The notes: a model not told the origin generated them from the sequence alone. DNA of 64,000 nt from Zavarzinella formosa DSM 19928 (GCF_000255705.1 NZ_JH636452.1:38876-102875); one strand, 5' to 3'. Shown: positions 1 to 9,289, counted from the first letter of the stretch. Program-made: numbers and translations.

Positions 1-48
1 CCGGGGTTCGATTTGCGTGTTGGCGATCAGTTCGGTGACGCGGAGCAT
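1..48 (-). CDS. Start of a protein running off the left edge (partial)
   Basis: A minus-strand ATG at 48-46 opens a frame that stays open to the window edge (16 codons, beginning MLRVTELIANTQ). A GAGGGA ribosome-binding-like stretch lies about 8 bases before the ATG. Too little is present to name a product. It would be divergent from the gene at 256. The call rests only on the ribosome-binding site and the start codon. Confidence 0.4.
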   Translation of the reverse strand, partial: MLRVTELIANTQIEPR

Positions 49-194
49 GTGAACCGTCCCTCGTCCTTGGGTGACCATCTTGGGGGTTTTGTTGGGGTGA
101 TTTTGCCATCGGTTTCCCCAAATCACAATGTCGGTAGGAGACAAAAATTTCCGAAAAAAGTTCACGCGGGACTTGCGGAGCAGGCCGGGATGTT

Positions 195-224
195 TTGACG
201 GTGCTTGACACGCCTTTCGATAAA
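195..224 (+). promoter_or_regulatory. Candidate sigma-70-like promoter before the 256 gene
   Basis: TTGACG at 195-200 is followed after 18 bases by GATAAA at 219-224, and the coding start lies about 30 bases further. A second TTGACA at 205-210 overlaps. Motif matches only; planctomycete promoters are poorly defined. Confidence 0.28.
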
Positions 225-255
225 ATCAACCACACCTATTCGCAAGGAAGCCCAA

Positions 256-1023
256 ATGACGGAAGACGACTGGCTGAACGGCGATGACTGGCAGGGAATG
301 CTTGCCTTTATGAGAGGAAAATTATCCAAACGAGAACACACTCTTTACGTGTGCGCCGGACTTCGCCAGATATGGGATTTGCTCTATCACGATGACTCGC
401 GAATAGCTGTTGGCATGGCTGAACGAGAAGCAGACGGGTGGAAGCCAGACAAGGATGAGGGATTTCGTTATTGGCTTCGGGCAGAAGAGGCAACATATTG
501 TGATATGTACTGCAATCCGAGATTGATCATCGAACTAAAGGGAAACGGAAACCATTATTCGGCAGTAGAGCGTTTGCTTGAACTGAAGGTCTTCGCCGAA
601 TCAGATATTATTGTCGGGGAAGAGCAGATCGGTGATCATCAGATGATCTCTCGCCTGTCCAATGCGGCCCACATCGCTTGGTACTGCCTGTACAAATTTG
701 AGGATGGCGGGTTTAACAATCAGCTAACTGATCGCCTGATGAGGGAATCGCGGTGGCCGGGTGTTTGGCTGATTCGTGAAATTTTTGGTAACCCGTTCCG
801 AAACGTGATGATTCGCCCCGAATGGCTTGCGTGGGATGGTGGAGCCATTCCCGCCATTGCCGAAGGCATTTACGACGAAAGAGCATTCAACCGCCTCCCC
901 ATTTTGGCCGACGCCTTGGAAGACGCGGGTTGCGATGAGGCGGCGATCCTCGATCATTGCCGCCAACCGGGAAATCATGCCCGAGGTTGTTGGGTGATCG
1001 ATTTGCTGTTGGGGCGACGATAG
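256..1023 (+). CDS. Gemmata-type hypothetical protein (TEDDW / GNPFR family)
   Basis: A protein of 255 residues with no signal peptide or membrane segment. It opens with TEDDWLNGDDWQGML followed by a KLSKREHTLYVCAG stretch, and ends with the block IFGNPFRNV, ADALEDAGCDEAAILDHC and GCWVIDLLLG. I recognise this layout from a very large paralogous family in Gemmata and relatives whose function is unknown. The ATG at 256 is preferred to the TTG at 205 because AAGGAAG lies 5 bases before it and because family members start at the same MTE position. It stands alone between a divergent partial gene and a membrane protein. Confidence 0.75.
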   Translation: MTEDDWLNGDDWQGMLAFMRGKLSKREHTLYVCAGLRQIWDLLYHDDSRIAVGMAEREADGWKPDKDEGFRYWLRAEEATYCDMYCNPRLIIELKGNGNHYSAVERLLELKVFAESDIIVGEEQIGDHQMISRLSNAAHIAWYCLYKFEDGGFNNQLTDRLMRESRWPGVWLIREIFGNPFRNVMIRPEWLAWDGGAIPAIAEGIYDERAFNRLPILADALEDAGCDEAAILDHCRQPGNHARGCWVIDLLLGRR

Positions 1024-1132
1024 CGTTGCGAACTGGCATGGCGGCTCCGCATCTCCCGTGGTACACCACAAACACAGGTTTGACGGGTGGTTGAAGGCCG
1101 CCCCGGTGTTCCCGCGCGTAAGGAATCGCACG

Positions 1133-2416
1133 ATGACAAAGCCCGCAGTGGGTGTGTTTGTTCTTTGCGTGGCGGTGTTTCTGGCCAATGGGCGTCCGCT
1201 TCCCGAGGTTGATTGCGTCGCGGCTCCGTACACGGCTTGGTCGCTTGTGCGACATGGCTCCTATGACCTGCGACAATATCCCGAACTGGATCGTTTTCTG
1301 GGCGCCGGGGTTCTGGAACGGCCGGACGGGGGCCGGTTTTCGATGCGCCCGCCGGGAAGCGCGTTCGCGGCTGTTCCGGCGATGCTCCCCTTTGCTTTGT
1401 TCCGCGAGACTCCGTTGCGGGACATCAACATGCTCAACTTGGGCAAGCTGACGGCCACTTTCTCCGTGGCGGGAGCGGCGGTTTTCTTTTTCCTTGTCTG
1501 TCGGCGGTTGGCTCCATCGGCCGCGTGGCCGGCGACTGTTTTGTTTGCCTTCGGAACCTGTCTGTTTAGTGTCGCCAGTCAGGCGCTTTGGATGCACGGG
1601 CCGGCTGTTTTTTGGCTGTGCGCCGCGTTGTATCTGTTAACCTGCCCGGAGTGTGAGCGAAGGAACTATCGGCTGGCGACGGGGTTCTCCCTTGGCATGG
1701 CCGTGCTGACCCGGCCCACGACGGGTTTCTTCGTGGTGGCCACGCTGGTGGATTTGCTTGTCCGGCGGCAATGGCGGGCCGCTTTTTGGGTGAGCATGGG
1801 GGGAGTGATTCCCGCGATTGTGTTGTTTCATTATCAATGGGTGAATTTCGGCAGCCCGCTGGTCGGCGGGTACAAGGACGATAACTGGGAAGAGTCTCCG
1901 CCCCTTTGGCTGGGGTTGGGCGGCCTGTTGGTGGCGCCTTCTCGCGGCCTGTTTGTTTATTCGCCCGCCTTGCTGCTGGCGTTGCCCGGCGCCTGGATGC
2001 TGAGACGCCGGGGCGAGGAACCGCTCGCCGGGGTTCGGGGGATGTTGCTGGCCTGGCTGGCGGCCTCGGTGGCCACGCTGCTGTTTTTCGCCCGCTGGTA
2101 CGACTGGCGAGGGGGATGGTGCTACGGTCCCCGCTTTCTTTGCGAGACGATGCCTCTGATGTGCCTGCTCTTCGCATTTGCCTATGCGAAACTGCGGAAC
2201 AACTGGCAGCGCGGGTTCGCCATCGGTCTGATCGCAGTGTCCGTCGGTGTCCACTTCCTCGGCGTCTTTGGCTACGGCGGTTACGCTCCCTGGCAGGTAC
2301 GCCACATGTTGCCGGACCAAGGTCGTTGCTTGTTCTCCTTGGAGGACACTCAGATCGAAGCGCATGTCCGCGACTTCTTCGATCAATTGACCCGGTCGGG
2401 CCGATATCGACGCTGA
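1133..2416 (+). CDS. Polytopic membrane protein, GT39/PMT-like glycosyltransferase candidate
   Basis: A protein of 427 residues with about ten hydrophobic segments. The N-terminal helix (GVFVLCVAVFLANG) is followed by a periplasmic-looking loop, TAWSLVRHGSYDLRQY, typical of the first loop of the dolichyl-phosphate-mannose-type glycosyltransferase superfamily. Those enzymes use lipid-linked sugars at the outer face of the inner membrane; donor and acceptor here are unknown. The acidic residues usual in this loop are present (EVDC, DLRQYPELD), but I cannot confirm a catalytic DE pair. The ATG at 1133, behind GGAATC, was chosen over the upstream GTG at 1058 because the membrane helix begins right after it. 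A second protein of this general type is at 46003-47334. Confidence 0.6.
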   Translation: MTKPAVGVFVLCVAVFLANGRPLPEVDCVAAPYTAWSLVRHGSYDLRQYPELDRFLGAGVLERPDGGRFSMRPPGSAFAAVPAMLPFALFRETPLRDINMLNLGKLTATFSVAGAAVFFFLVCRRLAPSAAWPATVLFAFGTCLFSVASQALWMHGPAVFWLCAALYLLTCPECERRNYRLATGFSLGMAVLTRPTTGFFVVATLVDLLVRRQWRAAFWVSMGGVIPAIVLFHYQWVNFGSPLVGGYKDDNWEESPPLWLGLGGLLVAPSRGLFVYSPALLLALPGAWMLRRRGEEPLAGVRGMLLAWLAASVATLLFFARWYDWRGGWCYGPRFLCETMPLMCLLFAFAYAKLRNNWQRGFAIGLIAVSVGVHFLGVFGYGGYAPWQVRHMLPDQGRCLFSLEDTQIEAHVRDFFDQLTRSGRYRR

Positions 2417-2623
2417 ATGCCGACCGTTTTCATCAATTTTCCCCGGAACCGTCCCCCCCATTCTCAGGGTTGAGGTTCTGAATCAACATCAAGTCGGGGA
2501 CATCGCCCCGGCGGGGAGGCATTTTCGTTGGCCCCTTGCGGAAAATGTCCGGCGGGATAGGAATCACATTCACCGGCTTTTTCCCGCCCCGAACCGCACG
2601 TTCAACCCACGGAAGCCTTCGCC

Positions 2624-5600
2624 ATGATTCGTGCTGTCCTTCCCGCCATTTCCGCGGCGCTGATTTTCTCCTCCCTGCTTCGGGCTGATGTCACGCTTGT
2701 GGACAACGGCCAGCCGAAGTGTGTCATCGTGGTCGATCCGGCTGTGATGGCGGCAGACAAGCCGGTCAACGGCTTAAAGTTCCCCGAGGCGGAGGCCGAG
2801 CGGCAACGCCAGCGATTGCGGGAGTCCGTCAAAGACCTCGCCCTCTATCTCGGCAAAATCAGCGGCGCGAAGATCGAGACGGTGACGGCCGCTCCCGGCC
2901 CGGAGGACAAGCGGATTCCCGTGCTGGTTGGCGCGCCGGCCGTCAAGGCGTTTGGCCCGACGACCAAGAATGTCCTTTACAAACAGGGCTTTCGGTATGT
3001 CGTTTCGGCAAAAGGTGTCGGCCTCTCCGGCGAATCCGATCTCGCGGCCAGTTATGCGGTGTACGAACTGCTCGACCGGCTCGGTTGCCGATGGTTTATG
3101 CCGAGCGAAATGGGTGAGGTGATTCCCTCCGCGAAGACCATCACATTGGAGGAAGTCGATCTGTCTTCCGCTCCGGGGACGCATTATCGTGGTCTTTGGT
3201 ATGCCGACGAGGATTACAAACGCCGCAACCGTCTCGGCGGCTTGTTGCTCTCGGCCGGTCACGCCTTGGAAATGTACGTCACCAAGGAGGAACGCGAAAA
3301 GCATCCCGACTGGGTGGCCGAGATTGGCGGGAAGCCCAGCCCGAACCGGTTGCGCTGGAGCAACGCGGGGCTGGCGGATTCTCTGGCGGACAAGTTGCTC
3401 GCCATGAACGCGAAAGACCCGCAACCATCGTATTCCCTCTCCCCGGATGATGGCTCGGATTGGGATGAATCCAAGGAGGACAAGGCTCTCGACGCCGGAG
3501 ACATCGACCCGACGTTTCAACAAACCGCCCTCGCCGACCGGTTGATGGTGCTGACCAATCGTGTTGCCGGGAAGGTGGCGACGAAGAATCCGGATGTGTT
3601 GTTCGGCATGCTTGCCTACGCCCAATACACCCGCCCGCCCGTCCGCGAGAAGGTTCATCCAAGCATTGTGCCGCAACTGGCCCCGATCACGTATAGCCGG
3701 GCGCATCCGATGACCGATGACCGGGTGCCCGGCAACAAAGACCTGCGTTATCTCATCGAAGGCTGGGGCAAAAAATCGAAGATGACTTCCATGTATTACT
3801 ATGGGTGGTTTCTCGCCGAACCCTCGGCGCCGAATCCGATGCTCACGAAATGGGGCGTCGATGTGCCCGCTGCGTTGGCGAATAATTGCAAGTTCTGGCA
3901 GCCGGAAACGATGCCGAATTTTGAGACCTCCATGCACGCCCTGTACATGGGGGGCCGCCTCGCGTGGGACCCGACGATCAAGCCGGAAGATGTCTATGCG
4001 GACATCAACACCAAGTTTTACGGCAATGCCGCCCGCGAGATGACCGCTTATTGGAAGCACATCGACGACGTGTGGGTGAACACCCCCGAATACTCGGGAT
4101 GCGGCTTCGCTTATCTGCGGCGCTGGACACCGGAACAAATGAAGAAGGCCCGAATCCTGATGGATGCCGGAATCGCCGCCGCCAAAACACCGGCTGAAAA
4201 GCAGCGAATTCAACTGGCCGATGATTCGTTAAAGCTGTTTGAACTGTTCATGAAATTACGGCTTGACCAAGCCGAGGGACGGTTCGCCACGCTGGGCGAA
4301 GAAGCGGCCGTGTGGCGAAAGCGGGTGGTCGAACTTGGGGAGAAATACAAGGACCAACACTGCTTCACCCGCGTGGGTTGGACGCCGAACACCGTCAACG
4401 GGTCGTATTTCGGCCAGTTTTATCAGCAGACCTATGACGATGCCGAACGTCTGGCGAAAAACTTCGACATCCTGACGAAAGCCCCGGCCCGGCAATTCCG
4501 CTATCAGGCCGTCGCCGACAACAAAGGCGAGGCCGCCGGTTGGGCGAAGCCGGAATTTGACGACAAGGCGTGGAAGACCACCGACGTATGCGTGGATTCG
4601 TGGTCCACGCTTGGTTACCACGACCACTTTAAATCGATGTGGTATCGCACGGAAGTGAATCTCCCCACGGTGCCGAAAGGGCGCCGGGTTTCCCTCTGGC
4701 TCGGCAGTTTCGACGGCAGTGTGAAAGTGTTCGTGAACGGCCAACTTGTCAAGCACACCGACACGGCCGGCAAATCAGCCGACGAGGTGACGGGATACTG
4801 CCAGCCGTTTTCCTACGACATCACCTCCGTCGCCAAACCGGGAGCGAACACCGTCGCCCTGTTCTGCACACGAAAAGACTTCAACGAACTCGGCACCGGC
4901 GGCTTGCTCGGCCCGGCGGTGGTCTATGCAGAAAAGCCGCTGAGGTGGGTTCCCGCCACCGCCCACGCGGTTCCCAAGGAAACTGCCACGGAGGGGGAGG
5001 GCTATTTCTCCATCATTGAGGGGAAGAATGGCCGGTTGTATGTCGGCACCCATGCCAACGGCATGAATTCTTGGTTGGTGGAGTTCGATCCGGCGACGAA
5101 GAAGATGAAGATCGTCGTGGACTGCCACAAAGCCATTGGCACGGATATCAAAGGCTTCGGCTCGCAGGCCAAAATTCACACCCGCAACAATGTGGGGGCG
5201 AGCGGCAAAATCTATTTCGGCACCAAGCAAGGCTACCCGAGCAAAACCGAAAAGCGCGAAGACTATCCTGGCGGCTATCCGATGGTTTACGACCCGGTGA
5301 CTGGCGAAACGAAAGTCTACCCGATCCCGGTGAAGCATCACGGTATCAACAGCATCATGCCGGATGAATCACGCGGAATCGCTTACATCTCCACTTGTTC
5401 CGATGGTCGGCCGGGGCCAGGTGAAAGCTCTGTCTTCTTGGTTCTCGACCTGAAAACCGGCAAATACAAAGAGCTGATCGACACCAAGCATATTTACGGA
5501 TTCATTGTGCTGGACAACCTCGGCCGGGCCTATCATCCGTTGCTCGGCGGTGAGATTGCCCGCTATGATCCGAAGACCCAGAAACTCGACCGGCTGAAGC

Positions 5601-6154
5601 AAACCATCGACGGCAAGGCCCCGGCTCCGGACCAGCATTTGGCCGACCAGCCGAGCGGCCACCCGATCAATTGGGATGCGTCGCCTGACGGCAAAACACT
5701 GTACTGTGTGCCGATGAGCGCCAATCAACTGATCGCCTACGACCTGACCGCCACCGGTGACACTTTGCCGGGCCGTGTGTTGGGGCCGCTGGTGGGTTCC
5801 GCGAAATCCACGGATTGCCGGGCCATGTGCGTCGGGCCGACCGGGGAAGTGTGGGCGTCCGTCACCGAGTCCAATGTCTTGGGCATCAGCCTGCACCATG
5901 TGGTGAGTTACAAACCCGGCGACAAGATGACGCGGGATCACGGGGCGGTGTCGATCAAGAACCCGGAATATATTCTCAAAGACCCGGCTGGCAAACCGCT
6001 GCCCTTTCACGGCGGCACCATTGAGATGCCCGATGGCGTGGTGACCAGCCGGCATGTCACCCTTGGAATCTGCCAGACGAAATCCGGTTCCGTGTGTGTG
6101 TTGATGTTGTTGCCGTACACGGTGCTGGAGATTTCGCCGGAAGCGTTGAAGTAA
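2624..6154 (+). CDS. Large secreted protein: DUF4838 + sugar-binding jelly-roll + beta-propeller
   Basis: A protein of 1176 residues with a signal peptide (first 21 residues, ending SLLRA before DVTLV). Residues about 25-165 look like the N-terminal alpha/beta domain found before alpha-glucuronidase-like barrels (DLALYLGKISG, YAVYELLDRLGCRWF). Residues about 170-440 match DUF4838, with YYYGWFLAEPSAPNP and HALYMGGRLAWDP. Residues about 625-773 form a GH2-like galactose-binding domain (WYRTEVNLP, VKVFVNGQLV). Residues about 790-1176 are a repeat region resembling a seven-bladed propeller (GRLYVGTHANG, GLGRAYHPLLGGE-type blades). Its likely role is binding or cleaving glycans at the cell surface or outside; no catalytic residue can be assigned. 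GGAAG precedes the ATG by 8 bases. The 2-hydroxyacid dehydrogenase follows after 26 bases and may be co-transcribed. Confidence 0.72.
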   Translation: MIRAVLPAISAALIFSSLLRADVTLVDNGQPKCVIVVDPAVMAADKPVNGLKFPEAEAERQRQRLRESVKDLALYLGKISGAKIETVTAAPGPEDKRIPVLVGAPAVKAFGPTTKNVLYKQGFRYVVSAKGVGLSGESDLAASYAVYELLDRLGCRWFMPSEMGEVIPSAKTITLEEVDLSSAPGTHYRGLWYADEDYKRRNRLGGLLLSAGHALEMYVTKEEREKHPDWVAEIGGKPSPNRLRWSNAGLADSLADKLLAMNAKDPQPSYSLSPDDGSDWDESKEDKALDAGDIDPTFQQTALADRLMVLTNRVAGKVATKNPDVLFGMLAYAQYTRPPVREKVHPSIVPQLAPITYSRAHPMTDDRVPGNKDLRYLIEGWGKKSKMTSMYYYGWFLAEPSAPNPMLTKWGVDVPAALANNCKFWQPETMPNFETSMHALYMGGRLAWDPTIKPEDVYADINTKFYGNAAREMTAYWKHIDDVWVNTPEYSGCGFAYLRRWTPEQMKKARILMDAGIAAAKTPAEKQRIQLADDSLKLFELFMKLRLDQAEGRFATLGEEAAVWRKRVVELGEKYKDQHCFTRVGWTPNTVNGSYFGQFYQQTYDDAERLAKNFDILTKAPARQFRYQAVADNKGEAAGWAKPEFDDKAWKTTDVCVDSWSTLGYHDHFKSMWYRTEVNLPTVPKGRRVSLWLGSFDGSVKVFVNGQLVKHTDTAGKSADEVTGYCQPFSYDITSVAKPGANTVALFCTRKDFNELGTGGLLGPAVVYAEKPLRWVPATAHAVPKETATEGEGYFSIIEGKNGRLYVGTHANGMNSWLVEFDPATKKMKIVVDCHKAIGTDIKGFGSQAKIHTRNNVGASGKIYFGTKQGYPSKTEKREDYPGGYPMVYDPVTGETKVYPIPVKHHGINSIMPDESRGIAYISTCSDGRPGPGESSVFLVLDLKTGKYKELIDTKHIYGFIVLDNLGRAYHPLLGGEIARYDPKTQKLDRLKQTIDGKAPAPDQHLADQPSGHPINWDASPDGKTLYCVPMSANQLIAYDLTATGDTLPGRVLGPLVGSAKSTDCRAMCVGPTGEVWASVTESNVLGISLHHVVSYKPGDKMTRDHGAVSIKNPEYILKDPAGKPLPFHGGTIEMPDGVVTSRHVTLGICQTKSGSVCVLMLLPYTVLEISPEALK

Positions 6155-6180
6155 ACCCGAATCCCCGGAAGGATCTCTCC

Positions 6181-7125
6181 ATGTCTGTCTCCCGTCCCCG
6201 CGTGCTGGCCGACCTCCCCGTTGGCCCGGCCGTGTTACAACTTCTGAACGACCGGGTGGAACTGGTTCCGTGGTCGGCCGCCCAAGAGCCGGGGGCGGCC
6301 GGGATCACGGCCATCTACACCTACGGCCATCCGGTGGTGAACGGCGAGTTGCTCGACCGCCTGCCGGGTGTTCGCTCCATCAGCAACTTCGGCGTGGGGG
6401 TGGATCACATCGATTTGAAAGCCGCCGCCGCCCGGAACATCCCGGTCGGCAACACGCCGGGCATTCTGGACGGGGCCACGGCCGACATGGGCTTCGCCCT
6501 GTTGTTGGCGGCCGGGCGGCGATTGGTCGAAGGGGATCGTTTTGCCCGAGGGCCGGAGTTTTTGAAATACGATCCCTCCCGCTATCTGGGGCGGGAAATT
6601 CACCATGCCACGCTCGGCATCATCGGCATGGGCCGGATCGGGATGCAAGTCGCCCGTCGGGCGGCCGGGTTCGACATGACCGTGATTTATCACAACCGCC
6701 AGCCCCGCCCGGAGGCCGAGCAAACATTGGGGGTGCGATATGCCTCTCTTGAAGAACTGCTGAAAACGGCCGATTATGTGATCCTGACCGTGCCGCTTTC
6801 TCCCGCGACGCGCGGCCTGATTGGCCGTGCCGAACTGGCCCTGATGAAACCGACCGCCAGCCTCATCAACATCGCCCGAGGAGCGGTGATCGATCAGGAC
6901 GCGCTGGCCGAATGTCTCCAAGCCCGTCGCATCCACGCCGCCGCACTGGACGTGACCGACCCGGAGCCATTGCCTCGCGACCATCCTCTGTTGAAACTCG
7001 ACAACGTCATCATCACCCCGCACTTGGGAAGCGCCACGGAGCAGACCCGGCAGCGCATGGCCGAGATGTCCGTGAGCAATCTAATCGCCGGATTGGCGGG
7101 CGAGCCGATGATTTTTGTGCAGTGA
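6181..7125 (+). CDS. D-isomer-specific 2-hydroxyacid dehydrogenase (glyoxylate/hydroxypyruvate reductase-like)
   Basis: A cytosolic NAD(P)-dependent oxidoreductase of 314 residues, the usual length for the family. The Rossmann motif GMGRIG is at 149-154. The catalytic Arg, Glu and His are all present: R233 in INIARGAV, E262 in DPEPLP and H281 in TPHLGSAT. The N-terminal substrate domain has the SNFGVGVDHID signature at 68-78. It probably reduces glyoxylate, hydroxypyruvate or a similar 2-keto acid; sequence alone does not fix the substrate. The ATG at 6181 follows GGAAGGATCTCTCC. It sits 26 bases downstream of the DUF4838 protein. A 44-bp inverted repeat begins 25 bases after its stop and may end the transcript. 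Confidence 0.9.
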   Translation: MSVSRPRVLADLPVGPAVLQLLNDRVELVPWSAAQEPGAAGITAIYTYGHPVVNGELLDRLPGVRSISNFGVGVDHIDLKAAAARNIPVGNTPGILDGATADMGFALLLAAGRRLVEGDRFARGPEFLKYDPSRYLGREIHHATLGIIGMGRIGMQVARRAAGFDMTVIYHNRQPRPEAEQTLGVRYASLEELLKTADYVILTVPLSPATRGLIGRAELALMKPTASLINIARGAVIDQDALAECLQARRIHAAALDVTDPEPLPRDHPLLKLDNVIITPHLGSATEQTRQRMAEMSVSNLIAGLAGEPMIFVQ

Positions 7126-7150
7126 AAAATCACGTGGCGAGCGGAAAGAG

Positions 7151-7284
7151 TGAGCCAGTCGGAGATCAGAGTACTCCGCACGCTCCGCGTGCGGATGGAC
7201 TTCCCCTGTGGTTAGACGATGAAACGAGTCAAAATCTCAACCGCACGCGGAGCGTGCGGAGTACTCTGATCTCCGACTGGCTCA
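7151..7284. repeat. Perfect 44-bp inverted repeat
   Basis: Arms 7151-7194 and 7241-7284 are exact reverse complements, separated by 46 bases. Each arm also holds an internal palindromic stretch (CCGCACGCGGAGCGTGCGG). It lies between convergent genes and its right end supplies the stop codon of the minus-strand gene at 7282. It could form a very stable hairpin in RNA from either strand, so it may end transcription from both sides. Confidence 0.85.
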
Positions 7285-7890
7285 CCCTTGGTCGATTCCG
7301 ACCATGTGTGACAGGATGCCGACTAGCTTCGGCAATTCGCGGATGTGATATTCACGCTGGTCGAGACGCACCTCGGCCTGGCCCAATTTCATGAACCGCC
7401 AGAGCGAACCGGAGGTGACGGCGCCGAACACGGGCAGCTCGGGCGATCCTTCGTTCGAGTTGAAGAGCCGGGCGGCCACCATGGCCGCGACACACTGCCC
7501 CAAGCCGGCCTTCAGGTTGTCGTTTTTGGCCTCGGCGATCACCGCGACCGGGCTTTCCAAAAACTGCTGCTCCGGCGAGCGGGACAAAATGAAATCGCAA
7601 TACCCCGCCAGCCCGCGGGTCGCATCCACGGAAAAATCGATTCCCGAGAAGATGCTGAAGCGGTGGTCGAGTTGTTTCCGCAATCCGGCGAATAGCGGGG
7701 CGATCACCAGTTCGGACCGTGCCTTTTCCGTGTTGATGGCGAGGGCCAGCGGAAGAAATTCCTTGAGAATGGCCGTCAGCAGATCGCTTGGCTGCCGTTC
7801 GGGAACATCCCCGAACAAATCCGGTGTGTCGATGAGCGCCAACCCGAATCGGTCGAGGGTGTCCCTCAGACTGAATTCACTGTAAGCCAC
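7282..7890 (-). CDS. Hypothetical protein with a possible PD-(D/E)XK-like core
   Basis: A soluble protein of 202 residues. The start GTG at 7890 is preceded by AGAGGAG at an 8-base distance; the frame is open further up to a GTG at 7959, but without such a site. The centre reads GYCDFILSRS followed by VAVIAEAKNDNLKAGLGQC. The spacing of an Asp, then a strand ending in E-A-K, resembles the metal site of PD-(D/E)XK nucleases, and similar proteins occur singly in many cyanobacteria and planctomycetes. This is inference from a short motif. The stop codon lies inside the 44-bp inverted repeat. No neighbour suggests a restriction system. Confidence 0.6.
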   Translation of the reverse strand: MAYSEFSLRDTLDRFGLALIDTPDLFGDVPERQPSDLLTAILKEFLPLALAINTEKARSELVIAPLFAGLRKQLDHRFSIFSGIDFSVDATRGLAGYCDFILSRSPEQQFLESPVAVIAEAKNDNLKAGLGQCVAAMVAARLFNSNEGSPELPVFGAVTSGSLWRFMKLGQAEVRLDQREYHIRELPKLVGILSHMVGIDQG

Positions 7891-8006
7891 GCGAAACACT
7901 CCTCTTCTCAATGCCGCTGACGTTATTAGCTTATCATCCTTCCGAACTGCGGTTGACACGCATTGAATCGTGAATTATTCCCCAAACATTATCGGGGGGT
8001 AAGATC

Positions 8007-8585
8007 ATGAATTCGCGATTGCTGGTGGTCGCCTGTGTGGCGATGATTTCGGGGTTGTCGGGCTGCGCGTCGGCCCGTGTTGTCCGGTCTGATTCGGCAT
8101 CGGTCGTCGTGGCCGTGCCAGACCAGACCAACACTTGGCCATTCCGCTATCAGGACGAGGCGCAGAAAGTCGCCGGTCAGTACATCAAAGATCCGGTGTT
8201 TAACGGAAGTGTTGTGCGGGTGAAGGTGGGCGAATCGATCACCAACACCCAGAACACGGATCGCCGGGATTTGGGCGGCCAGAACAACAGGCCGAAGATT
8301 GGAGAAGTCACCTCGACTTCCAGCACCACCTCCATGCAGGATACGTATGAGTATCATCTGACATTCGTTCCACGCGCCGCGTCATCGCCGCCGATGCCGG
8401 GGGGCCAGCCGTTTAATCCGGCCGGAACGCCCGGGCCGATTCAGCAAACCGGCGGGGTGCAAACGCCGCCGTTGGGTTCCGCCCCGCGACGGGATAATTC
8501 GGACCCGCGGATTCCGCCGCCGATCAACCCGCCGGGCAACACTCTGCCGGCGAGCTTCCCGAGTGCGGGCTTGCCGAATCGTTGA
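8007..8585 (+). CDS. Small lipoprotein with proline-rich tail
   Basis: A protein of 192 residues starting with a type II signal peptide whose lipobox is LSGC, with the lipidated Cys at position 20. The middle (about 25-130) holds polar beta-strand sequence (RVVRSDSASVVVAVPD, SVVRVKVGESIT). From about 130 on it is low-complexity, rich in Pro and Gly (PPMPGG, RIPPPINPPG). It probably sits in the outer or cytoplasmic membrane facing the periplasm; the function is unknown. GGGGGGTAAGATC precedes the ATG. A bidirectional terminator-like hairpin follows. Confidence 0.7.
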   Translation: MNSRLLVVACVAMISGLSGCASARVVRSDSASVVVAVPDQTNTWPFRYQDEAQKVAGQYIKDPVFNGSVVRVKVGESITNTQNTDRRDLGGQNNRPKIGEVTSTSSTTSMQDTYEYHLTFVPRAASSPPMPGGQPFNPAGTPGPIQQTGGVQTPPLGSAPRRDNSDPRIPPPINPPGNTLPASFPSAGLPNR

Positions 8586-8606
8586 GATTTGTTGTCGGCC
8601 AAAATG

Positions 8607-8657
8607 GAACGAGCGGTGACACGACAACCAATTGCGTCGTCGTGTCACCGCTCGTTC
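8607..8657. terminator. 19-bp hairpin, likely bidirectional terminator
   Basis: Arms 8607-8625 and 8639-8657 (GAACGAGCGGTGACACGAC and its complement) are perfect, with a 13-base loop and TTTCTGTTTTT after the right arm. It separates the lipoprotein gene from the convergent membrane-protein gene, whose last codons overlap the right arm. Confidence 0.7.
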
Positions 8658-9250
8658 TTTCTGTTTTTCGATGACGGCCGGTTCCGACCTTTATTCGCGG
8701 GACGGCGCGCCCGAGACTGGCGTTCGGCCTCCGCATCTCGTTCCCGCTCTTGTTTCAATGCCCGCACAAATTCGGGGTGAATGTTCAATAGCGTGATCGT
8801 CTGGCTTGTGATGATCTTGGGCTTGATCATTCCAATTCGCAACACCAATGCAAATGCCAGCCACGCCACCAACAAGGTTGCCCCGCCGCCCCAGATGAGG
8901 GTGGCGAAGAAATCCTTGTCCTGTTGCTGGTGCGCTTCGGAATAAAGTTCGATTCCCACGATCAGCAAAACGGCCAAAAACCCCAGAGCAAGCCAAGTCC
9001 AGAGTTTGCGATTGGCCCAATGCCCCTGATGCCGGTCGCACATGGGTGATTCAATCACCATCCGTTTGGTCATGATTACGCCCGCGACCAGCGCGATCAT
9101 CAAACCCAGAAACGCCAGCCAGATCACCCAAGATGGATACCACGAGAATTGCCTTCTGACGGTCGTGTTGGCGATTGCGCCACATTTCAGGCAGACCATC
9201 GGCAACAAGTCGTTGCGGCATTCATATTCCGTCAGGGTGACCTTGGGCAT
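8645..9250 (-). CDS. Cys-ribbon membrane protein, tandem paralogue 1 of 3
   Basis: A protein of 201 residues whose first 25 carry the family signature KVTLTEYECR and a CLKCG pair resembling half of a zinc ribbon. A basic-aromatic link (RRQFSWYPSW) leads to three hydrophobic segments (WVIWLAFLGLMIALVAG, WTWLALGFLAVLLIVG, TLLVAWLAFALVL). Between the first two lies MCDRHQGHW, which supplies further Cys and His. A conserved ITLLNIHPEFVRAL motif then precedes a charged tail. Function unknown; it may be a metal- or redox-sensing membrane protein. GGAG lies 10 bases before the start. It is the most diverged of three copies and the last in the probable minus-strand operon. Confidence 0.72.
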   Translation of the reverse strand: MPKVTLTEYECRNDLLPMVCLKCGAIANTTVRRQFSWYPSWVIWLAFLGLMIALVAGVIMTKRMVIESPMCDRHQGHWANRKLWTWLALGFLAVLLIVGIELYSEAHQQQDKDFFATLIWGGGATLLVAWLAFALVLRIGMIKPKIITSQTITLLNIHPEFVRALKQERERDAEAERQSRARRPANKGRNRPSSKNRKNER

Positions 9251-9289
9251 CGTGGGCGAACTCCGGGCTTCTCGGGCGTTTCGTTGGCT

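Noticed and set aside
13..198. Small plus-strand frame at the left edge
   Set aside because: No ribosome-binding site and no protein-like pattern; a minus-strand start at 48 is better supported.
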